Origin: Nemophila menziesii
Taxonomy: Eukaryota > Streptophyta > Magnoliopsida > Boraginales > Hydrophyllaceae
Direction: 5' to 3'
Assembly (NCBI GenBank): GCA_029959085.1
Contig: JARWIR010000002.1
Location: 60,566,154 to 60,630,153, forward strand
Length of the DNA stretch: 64,000 nt
The notes below the pieces were generated by a model. That model made no database searches and was not told where the DNA came from. It saw nothing but the letters and a program-made list of their open reading frames with translations. How positions within the stretch are numbered: position 1 is the first letter of the stretch; each line of letters starts with the position of its first letter. The translations under genes were made by a program, and so were the position numbers. Shown piece after piece: positions 56,929 to 64,000 of the stretch.

Positions 56929-58500
56929 TGATGTCTCCTCTTTTGTTCTATTTATATGCCTTTAGGAGACGTCAAATTAGGTGATTACCTGGCTAATTCG
57001 ATAGACTTTTAGTAATAATATGCAATGTTTTATTTTATCTCCTTAGATTTTAGTATTTTTGATTTATAAAGCTTTTGCGCATAATATTGTGTGTTTTAGT
57101 GAAAATTTTGTAGGTTATAATACTAGCAAGGAGAGGAACCGAGAATAGAAGTCAAAGATCGTGTAAAGAAGTCAAAAGCTACAAGGAATATCCTAAGGAG
57201 TTGACAATTTTGAGCTGAAAATCTGGAAGACTGATGGAAAGTGCTGATTTCAAACTACTTAAAGATGGATTCAGCTCTGACTTATAAAAAATATTTGTAC
57301 CTTATCGAGATACGAAGAATTAGAAAGTTGAATGAGTCAATTCAGAGTTATATCGAGAAAGTTAAAGCCGTTTTCGTGAAGGGTATACAACAGTTAAGGG
57401 ATTTGGACTTAAGTTATGGACTTGGGCTTTCTAATTTTCATTTAATCCATTAAGAAAACCCTATTTCGAATATTCTATTATAAAAGGGGTTTTAGACTTC
57501 TACTTTCACACACAATTCACTTTATACAAAGTCATAGCATCGGAAAAGAAAGTAGAAGCAAGGAATAGAAGAAGCCAAGAGCTGGAGAAATTCAACTTCT
57601 CCAATTCGCAGCCGAATCAACTTCTCAATTAGGTTTCTTTATCTTTTATTCTGTAAAACAATTATGAATTCCTTTAATTTTATTTTCTTAGTTTCTGCAG
57701 TTATGAGCTAAACTCATACAGTACTTGAGAACGCATTAATGAGTTAAGCCCCAATTTATTTCAATTCATGTTTTTGGTTTTGGGATTATTATAATTGAAA
57801 TCGAATTGGGAAAATAGTATTTCTCATTAATTTGCATTTATCAACTATTATTGAAGTCAGGAATCAACAATAGGATTTAGTATTTAGGCTATTCCATATA
57901 GTGGCATATAGATCACCTTGATAGGGGGTCTAGGTACGGACATAATTAATGAATGTAGGATATAAATTATTGAACTTGACAGGCTTAATTAATCCTATGA
58001 CCAATTGGGTAATTAGAACTTAGTCATTTGAAGGTGGACTATAATCACCCTGACAGGGTTTGTAGAACCTATGAATAGCTCCTTAGTCCACCCTGACGGG
58101 GTAAGGAGAATATCGAATCCCGACCACTATTATTTACCAATTCGTCCCTTAAACAATACATGGAATGAATAGATTTAGGTAAAATCCTAGCGTTACACAA
58201 GTACTACCTTTCATACTCTACGTCTAGCTATTTTATTTTCTCGCGTCTAGCTTAATATTTGCATTACTTTAGTCTTTTAATTATTTATCTTAGTATTAGA
58301 AAAACAAACAAACATTATTAAAATCAATTACTTGATTTCTCATGCAATTAATTATTACTTGATAAGCATTAGAGTCAACCAATCCGTCCTTGAGAACGAA
58401 ATTGTTTATCACATATATTACTTGGGACAACTGTACACTTGCAGTTGTGGTTCTTTTTTCCTTATTTTCATTTTATTTTATAACATACAAGGGACAACCA
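56929..58500 (+). mobile_element. Element I 5' LTR
   Basis: The LTR is 1572 bp, from TGATGTCTCC to 'gggacaacca'. The terminal hairpin is 56929-56974. The TATA box TATAAAA is at 57479-57485 ('attataaaaggggtt'). Four degenerate GACAGG/CTGACGG motifs lie near 57914, 57976, 58048 and 58094. It belongs to the B/C/solo subgroup. Confidence 0.94.
57479..57485 (+). promoter_or_regulatory. LTR TATA box (I)
   Basis: TATAAAAGGGG lies in the same place as TATAAAAGG-like boxes of the B and solo LTRs. Confidence 0.55.
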
Positions 58501-58506
58501 AGTTTT

Positions 58507-58524
58507 TGGCGCCGCTGTCGGGGA
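58507..58524 (+). other. Primer binding site (I)
   Basis: TGGCGCCGCTGTCGGGGA, one base from the consensus, six bases after the LTR. Confidence 0.9.
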
Positions 58525-58723
58525 CGGTAGCGTGTGACGCTGGTGTTTATCTTGTAGTGTTTCAATTGCATTTTTATTTTTATTCAGTTTTACGCTTTTC
58601 TTCGTCTTTGTTCTTTCTCAGGTTTTACAGGTTTGGTGCATGTACTCAAACCTCGAGAGGTTAGTTAGAGAAAGAAACAAAAGAGAAAAAGAAGCTATAT
58701 GACAAGCAAAGAGAGATAGAGAG

Positions 58724-60160
58724 ATGGAGTAGTTGAATTTTCATCATGTGTATAATCCTGGTGTTTAGTTGGATGCAAATGGTCAACCAATCATACCACC
58801 AATCATTCCCGATCCCCCACTCAATCCTAATGCAAATCTCAATAATCAACAAAATAATCCACCTATGAAACAAGCTCAACATCCACAGTATTATGATCCA
58901 TGGTTTGTACATGGTCCTGAACAAGCTCCGTATCGCGCTTCTGCTCTCGGTATTGGTCCTGCAAATATCAACGTTGAACGTTATAAACCTGATCGTGGTA
59001 TGCTATCCCAATTTCAAAACTTTGGAAACTTTCACCTGGAGAAGACCCTATCCGTGCAGTTCAAAAGTTTATGCAAATCTGTGATTCGTATATAACTCAA
59101 GGGGTGACTGAAGAGCAGACGTACTTTGCTAATTTCAGATTTTTCGTGATAGACGCAGCGAGTGAGTGGCACGATTCGCAAGAGCCACAAACAATCAATA
59201 CTTGGGATGAATTACATACATCGTTTTTCGATTGCTATTACCCGACTAATATGAGATTGGATGCACAGGTAGATTTGACATCGTTTGTCCAAGAGCAAGA
59301 TGAAACTTTAGGAAGATGTTGGACAAGATTTCACTCATGTTTGAGAAGAGTTCCTTACCGTGGCCTTAATGAACAGCAACAATTGAAAATCTTTTATAAA
59401 GGCTTATATGGAGGATCAAGATAAGACCTCAATTTATTATGTGGTGGTGGATTTTTACAGGTAGCTCCAGTCCATGCGAAGATTATTTTAAACAGAACGG
59501 TAACAAATGAGCAAGGTTGGAGTACAGTAAGAACACCTATTCGAGGTAGGAAATAAAGTAATATGGGTATTGAAGAGAAATTCTCCTCTTTGGAGGATAA
59601 GTTGAAGACTACTTTGGAACAACAAATGAAATTGCTCACGATAGCTGTTAAAGAAGGTTTATCAGGTAAGAAGGCAAGTGTTAATGTAACTCAAGAGGTC
59701 TATGGGTGTTCGAAATGTGGTGTTCAATACCATGACTGGGAACATTGTGAATGTAATCCCAAAGCTGTAATGTTTGTTTCTAATAGGGGAAATTACAATT
59801 CGAGTGGTCAAGGATACCAACCCAACAGAAACCATCCGGGTTTCCAATACTCAAATCCTAATGGGGCAGCTACTCCTACTTATGCTTATCAACCGCGTCC
59901 CCAAGGTAACTCTTATCAACCTAGCCAACAAAATAATTATCAAGGAGGACAGAATTACGGAAATCATGTTAAAAGGTAGCCTCATGAAGACAATTACATT
60001 GATACCATGAATCAAAAAGCCTTACCTGCTCAACCTCAAAAAAGGAACGAATGATCTCCTTCAAACTGTAGATCAATTAATCGCGCTATATGCACAATCT
60101 ATCCAAAATCAGCACGCTTCTGAAGCCGCAATTAAAAGGATATAAAATCAACTAACTCAG
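58724..60160 (+). pseudogene. Element I gag
   Basis: The start ATG 58724 follows an AG-rich leader like that of C. Codons 3 and 15 are stops. A Pro/Asn-rich N-terminal region (58769-59000) leads to KPDRGMLSQFQNFGN. After a shift near 59035 come MQICDSYITQGVTEEQTYF, ASEWHDSQ, TWDELHTSFFDCYYP and W-RFHSCLRRVPYRGLNEQQQLKIFYKGL (59071-59424). Then come a coiled-coil-like stretch and an intact zinc knuckle CSKCGVQYHDWEHC (59707-59748). An N/Q/G-rich region ends at 59979. Another shift precedes the linker frame. It is the only gag besides C with a whole knuckle. Confidence 0.87.
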
Positions 60161-61090
60161 ATGGAAAAACAGTTGCAACAGCGTCTACAAGGACAAATAC
60201 CCAGCAATACAGAGGCTCTTGTCCAATACGAATATTGTAACACTATCTCACTCAGAAGTGGTAAGAAGCTTCCTCCACCTCCTTTTCATGTTATGAAAGA
60301 GATGGAAGTTATCAATAAAGAGAAACCGGTAAAAGATGTGGAAGAAAAAGAAAATGAACCTAAAGTGGTAGAAGTTGAGAAGAGTCCGGAAGTTCAGAAA
60401 AAGAAAGATGTTGTAGAAACCCGTCCTCCTCCATTCTTTCCCTCGAGAGTTCAGAAAAAAGGAGATATGGCTAAGTATCATAGATTTTTGAATAGGGTGA
60501 GAGATCTTAACATTAACATTCCTTTGTTAGAGGCTATAAAAGATATACCAAAGTACATGAAGTTTTTGAAGAGAGCCCTCACCAACAAGAGACCATATTG
60601 TGATAATGAGATGATTGGGTTGCCTGAAGAGTGTAGCGCCATCTGTCAAAGTAAGTTGCCGCCTAAGTTGCTTGATCCAGGGAGTTATACGACTCCGATT
60701 TCAATTGGTAATGAGTGGCAAGGAAAATCCTTGTGTTATTTGGATGCGAGTATTAACCTCATGCCTAGATCAATTTTTGAGAAGTTGAAAATAGGAAATG
60801 CACAATCGACCTCTATGGTCCTCCAAATGGCTGACAGATCCCTCGTACTTCCAGAGGGACGAGTAGAAGATGTCCTCGTTAAGGCAGGTACGTTAATTTT
60901 TCCCGCTTATTTTGTTATACTTGACTATGACGCGAATAGGAGTGTCCCTATTATTTTGCGAAGACCATTCCTAGCCACGGGGCGTATTCTTATTGATGTA
61001 GAGAACGGAGAAATGATTATGCGTATCCAAGACGAAGAGGTGAAGTTTATCGTGTTCAGGCCAATGAAGTTTTCGGATTCCAAGGAGGAT
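60161..61090 (+). pseudogene. Element I gag linker and aspartic protease
   Basis: One open frame starts in the linker (MEKQLQQRLQGQIPS, ISLRSGKKLPPPPFHVMKE, INIPLLEAIKDIPKYMKFLKRAL, as in B) and covers the protease. At the catalytic site the family motif CDLGAS reads CYLDAS: the Asp codon is Tyr (60737-60739) and Gly is Asp, so the enzyme should be inactive. IILRRPFLATG follows (60947). The end, FIVFRPMKFSDSKEDFF, is the usual Athila sequence after protease. A one-base gain in a run of eight T (near 61090) shifts the frame; without it protease and tail would be continuous. Confidence 0.85.
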
Positions 61091-61511
61091 TTTTTTTCGT
61101 TTAGATGTTTTTGGACAGATAGAAAAAGATCCAACTAAGGTTGTGGAGACTTTGGGAATGAAGGAAAGAGAGCTAAGAAAGAAACCACCAATTAAAGTAC
61201 CTCAAAATCCTAAGGGAAGCCCACACCTTGATCATGCAAAGAAGAAAAACAAAGCACGTTCCACGAAGGTTCCAAAAGAACCTAAGAAAGAAAGAAAGAA
61301 AAAGGAGTTCAGAGTGGGCGAAGAAGTCGCAATGAGAAAGCCTAACCCTTATCCGAAGGCACGTGAATCCAAGAGCTCCTGGCTAGGACCATTCTTGGTT
61401 ACAAAGGTTATCTCGGATAAACTAGTTGGAATAAGAGCCAAGGCAAGCAAATTTCGAGTAGAAAATATTGACAACATCACTCACTGCTGGGGAGGTTATG
61501 TTAAGGAATGA
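61091..61511 (+). pseudogene. Element I integrase C-terminal-like tail
   Basis: After DVFGQIEKDPTKVVETLG comes a very basic stretch (KKKNK, KKERKKKE), then FRVGEEVAMRKPNPYPKA, SSWLGPFLVTKVISDKLVGI, KFRVENIDNITHCWGGYVKE and a stop. This is the fullest copy of the tail and the easiest to compare with the Athila integrase end (VGxKVLL..SRL...W-GPF-V..V...VE...FKVNG). About 250 bases separate it from the protease. No DNA-synthesis domain is present. Confidence 0.75.
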
Positions 61512-61990
61512 TACACAAGGTAACCCGTCGAGCTTAACGACGTTAAACAAAAGTCATTTCAATTGTATATTAGTTTATTGCTTTTATGTCTTTTAAATTT
61601 TTAGTGTGAATTAGAGTAATAGTCATTATTTAGTGTTTAATTTTTAAGAAATGAGAAAGGTTGGTGTTTTTTATTATTATTTCAGGAGTAAAAAGGTCAT
61701 GAGTTTGGGGTAAGTTAGAAAGGAGATGTACCTGGGTTATCAGTAATTTCGGAAGATCATAACATGATGCTCGGAGGTCGGAATTAACTTTTTCTTGAGC
61801 CTAAATCACTTATTTTTTCAAGCTCTATACAATGGTGAAGTTAAAAAGTTCTGATATATAGCCCAAAGTTTCTGACATGTGCGTATAGAGAGACGCAACT
61901 CGTGGTGCAAAAAAGAAAAACAGAATTCTGAGAAAAATGGTAACTCCAATAGAAAATCTGAGAAGTCCAATGAACCTGGAGCGCAATTTC
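61512..61990 (+). other. Region after the polyprotein (I), acceptor-like CAG at 61685
   Basis: It begins with 'aggtaacccgtcgagcttaa', also found in E. 'gagaaaggttggtgttttttattattatttcag' ends at 61685 in a T-rich CAG, the counterpart of the D, F and G block and the most intron-like of them. GAGTTTGGGGTAAG follows at 61701. The rest shows no gene. Confidence 0.5.
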
Positions 61991-62059
61991 CAATAAAAAT
62001 GAGTGTAAGGTTCGCAAAACTACGAGGTGTAATAAAGGAGAAATCGAAAAAACAAAATG

Positions 62060-62300
62060 GGAATTTTCTGCGTGAATACGCAACACTTTGCGTCTATCGA
62101 GTTGGTTATTCGCGCGCGAATAGCCAACCCATTCGCAAAAGCCAACACTCTGACCCCTGCGTAGGCTAAGACGCAAGGACGTTGTGTCGTTCTCAAAAGC
62201 CAAAACCCTGACCCCTGGGTAGGCAAAGATGCAAGGTCGTTGCGTCCCAAAAAAAAAAGTTACCTGGTTCAAAAATGCGGGAACCCGGTTTTCGTCGGCG
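62060..62300 (+). repeat. GC-rich inverted and direct repeats (I)
   Basis: This replaces the CCGG array of other elements. It holds a 28-base near-perfect palindrome centred on CGCGCGCG (62101-62128; one G-U pair) and a direct repeat of about 60 bases ('ctgacccctgcgtaggctaagacgcaagg' near 62149 and 'ctgacccctgggtaggcaaagatgcaagg' near 62207). 'GACGCAA' and 'TTGCGTC' words pair with one another. The minus-strand frames 62416-61841 are shadows of the repeat. Confidence 0.7.
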
Positions 62301-62379
62301 AAAGTTGACCTAAACCTTGAGAAAAACCTTATTTTTCCCTTTCTTTTGGCCTCCCATACATGAAATACCATTGATGACG

Positions 62380-62697
62380 AACCAAAGCTCCAAAAACACT
62401 CAAATTCCATCATCAAAACACGAAAATATCACCAATCCTTCTCTCTAAACATCATCCAAACACACAATCATATCATAAATCTTCCCCAAAACACCAAAGA
62501 ATTCACACTTTCATCCCAATTTTTCTTTCACCAAAGCTTAAAGTTTATCCATTAAACCTTTCCCAAACCTTGAAATATTTATGACCCAACTCAGTATACA
62601 ACATAGTTTATACCATAAACCTTCAAGAACACTAAAATCATAATTTCATCCAAAACTTTTGAGAGTTCATGAATATTTGAGTTTGGGGTCATCAAAG
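62380..62697 (+). promoter_or_regulatory. G-poor leader before ORF2 (I)
   Basis: About 300 bases of A/C/T-rich sequence ('catcatcaaaacacg', 'cttccccaaaacaccaaag') end in 'atatttgagtttggggtcatcaaag' before ATG 62698. It corresponds to the leaders in D, E, F and G. Confidence 0.5.
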
Positions 62698-63016
62698 ATG
62701 ACCATGAAGGTTGGAAAAGGTACAAAGAACATGACGAAGAGAGAAAATTGGGTATTGAGGGAAGATTTTCGTCGAGGAGATGATGATTAGAGAGCTAGGG
62801 ATAGATGAAAACGTGGGAAATTTGACGAACAGTTTGAGGTGATGAAGAACACTTTATTCATGATAAACACAACCATTAATGATCCTTACAACTTGAGGAA
62901 GAAGAATTCGAAACCTCAACCTGGACGCAACGCTGCTAACCAGCCTCGCGCTGGTTAAGATACGTTTTCTAAACTTTCTCATTTAGTGTATATTAGTTTA
63001 TTTGCTTTGTCTTTTC
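62698..63016 (+). pseudogene. Element I ORF2 remnant
   Basis: The ATG is in the ORF2 start context but opens only about 31 codons (MTMKVGKGTKNMTKR, then an acidic end) before TAG at 62788-62790. The remaining bases up to the hairpin show no plant-transposon domain, so ORF2 has been almost wholly lost. Confidence 0.5.
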
Positions 63017-63036
63017 GAGTCGTGGGGACACGACTC
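63017..63036 (+). other. Conserved hairpin, element I copy
   Basis: GAGTCGTGGGGACACGACTC, perfect stem, loop GGGA, followed by 'atttttgagtttggggtg'. Confidence 0.85.
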
Positions 63037-63954
63037 ATTTTTGAGTTTGGGGTGGGGTTCGTTGCCTCATCCCAGTTTTATGTGTTATGTGTTTTTAATC
63101 GCTTTCAATAAAATTAATTAGGAGTTGCGTTTGACTGTAGAAGTTCTTAAATGTCCCTATTAAGCATACTTTTGATAATTCGATGATAGTAAATAGTGGA
63201 CTTTAGGAATTAGTATAAAACGCGCTTTAATTGCATGTGAACATAAGTAATGGATAGGAAAAATTAATAAACTATGCAAAAGAAGTAAGCTTGTACTTAA
63301 GGAAAATATTTGGTTTGTAGAACGTGAGATCTAAATTAGTAGAGAACCCACTTAGATATGAACTATGGACGAACCATGTAACTAGGAAAATGATAGGGGC
63401 AGTTCTTTGTTAAGCCAATTGAGACCTTTTTAGCCTTCTATCCCTTGTATTAATATTATCCGTCTTAGCCGAATTTTGAGCCATAACCCTTTTTTTTGTC
63501 GCCATGATATAAGCCCATATCCCCCTTGTTTATTAGGCATATCCAAATGACCCGCACTTGAATCACAATCCTGAGACCTGTCTCGAGCTTGAGTTTGGGG
63601 TGGTGGGTCCAATTTCGGGAAATTACATTGGGAGGGGAATTAATGTGTTTATATTAAGACACAAATTCAGATGATGATATAATTTGTAACCCTTTGCCGG
63701 GATTAAAAAAATGAATGAAATAAAATTCTCAAGACAATAGAATCCGGGAACCCAGATTTCACAAAACCGGGAACCCGGTTTCGCCTGTATAAAAATTTTG
63801 AGAAAAAGAAAAAAAGAAAAGAAAAAGAATAATAAAGAAAGAATAATATACCCGCCAAAGTGGAATATTTCTGGAAATCATCGTATAATTGTGTTAACTT
63901 GGGGATGCTAGATTAGTGCATCAAGTGGGTTGAGTGAGAACATTATTCGAATGG
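63037..63954 (+). mobile_element. 3' noncoding block (I)
   Basis: It has the same landmark order as A and a shorter version of D/F/G: 'ggtttgtagaacgtgagatc' (63312), 'atgacccgcacttgaatc' (63547), GAGTTTGGGGTGGTGGGTCC (63591-63610) and 'ccctttgccggg' (63690). 'ccgggaaccc' words near 63746 and 63767 form a local inverted repeat. A clear polypurine tract before the LTR is not visible. Confidence 0.75.
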
Positions 63955-64000
63955 TGATATCTCCTCTTTTGTTCTATTTATATTCCCTTAGGAGACATCA
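63955..64000 (+). mobile_element. Element I 3' LTR, first 46 bases
   Basis: TGATATCTCC to GGAGACATCA is the terminal hairpin of the 3' LTR, cut by the window end. Four of 46 bases differ from the 5' LTR. Confidence 0.88.

Larger units (their letters stand above)
56929..64000 (+). mobile_element. Element I, non-autonomous Athila-type, 3' LTR incomplete
   Basis: I runs from its 5' LTR through primer site, gag, protease, integrase-like tail, a GC-rich repeat region, ORF2 remnant, hairpin and 3' noncoding block to the first 46 bases of the 3' LTR at the window end. It has no polymerase or integrase core. The two LTR starts differ at four of 46 bases. It is inserted in the gag of H after TTATG (56924-56928). 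Confidence 0.9.

Noticed and set aside
61841..62416. 191-codon minus-strand frame in element I
   Set aside because: It overlaps the GC-rich repeats and G-poor leader, has no domain, and no equivalent in sister elements. It is open because of base composition.
63017..63036. Rho-independent terminator
   Set aside because: The hairpin is followed by ATTTTT, but the genome is eukaryotic and the element is transcribed from its LTR. Position and conservation fit an RNA element instead.

Overview
The window looks like transposon-packed plant heterochromatin, probably pericentromeric DNA of an AT-rich flowering plant. I see no convincing host gene, tRNA or rRNA. Almost everything is Ty3/gypsy LTR retrotransposon of the Athila type plus two L1-type LINEs. 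The Athila assignment rests on the tRNA-Asp-like primer site TGGCGCCGCTGCCGGGGA, the SEWYDQ/TWDxL gag, the DLGAS/ILGRPF protease and a downstream ORF resembling the 'putative plant transposon protein' domain. The species cannot be named from this sequence.

Layout (letters are mine). 1-975: minus-strand LTR fragment. 975-3494: plus-strand 3' end and 3' LTR of element A, abutting the protease of B. 3495-7543: minus element B (gag and 5' LTR), joined to the gag of C. 7544-7916 and 18915-21948: minus element C, split by D. 7922-18914: complete plus element D with TSD GCATC, itself carrying a minus solo LTR (12007-13623, TSD GTAAG). 21949 to about 24830: 3' half of minus element E, into which C went. 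About 24830-37676: plus LINE L1a, decayed, split by complete plus element F (27716-36037) and cut by G. 37677-43893: 3' half of minus element G. 43894-45182: unassigned DNA. 45183-51204: full-length plus LINE L1b with a 15-bp target duplication. 51205-54522: unassigned DNA holding a diverged tandem duplication of about 0.8 kb. 54523-56928: 5' part of plus element H. 56929-64000: plus element I, inserted in H's gag and running off the window.

The main discovery is a shared, unusual element plan. Four elements (D, F, G, I) encode gag, then aspartic protease, then directly an integrase C-terminal-like tail ending in CWGGY. The reverse transcriptase, RNase H and integrase core are absent, and the sequence between is short and homologous, so this looks like an inherited non-autonomous design rather than random decay. 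After the tail the elements share a second expression unit: a T-rich CAG splice-acceptor-like site, in most of them an array of about 105-bp repeats built on CCGGTATRCCGG palindromes, a strikingly G-poor leader, an ATG preceded by GAGTTTGGGG-like sequence, and ORF2. ORF2 is followed by a 20-nt hairpin with a GNRA-type loop and a long conserved noncoding block before the 3' LTR. Such elements would need enzymes from an autonomous Athila relative that is not in the window.

All open reading frames of the LTR elements carry stops or frameshifts. L1b is the least damaged coding element; its ORF2 is broken by five single-base shifts, all at homopolymer runs, and one stop.
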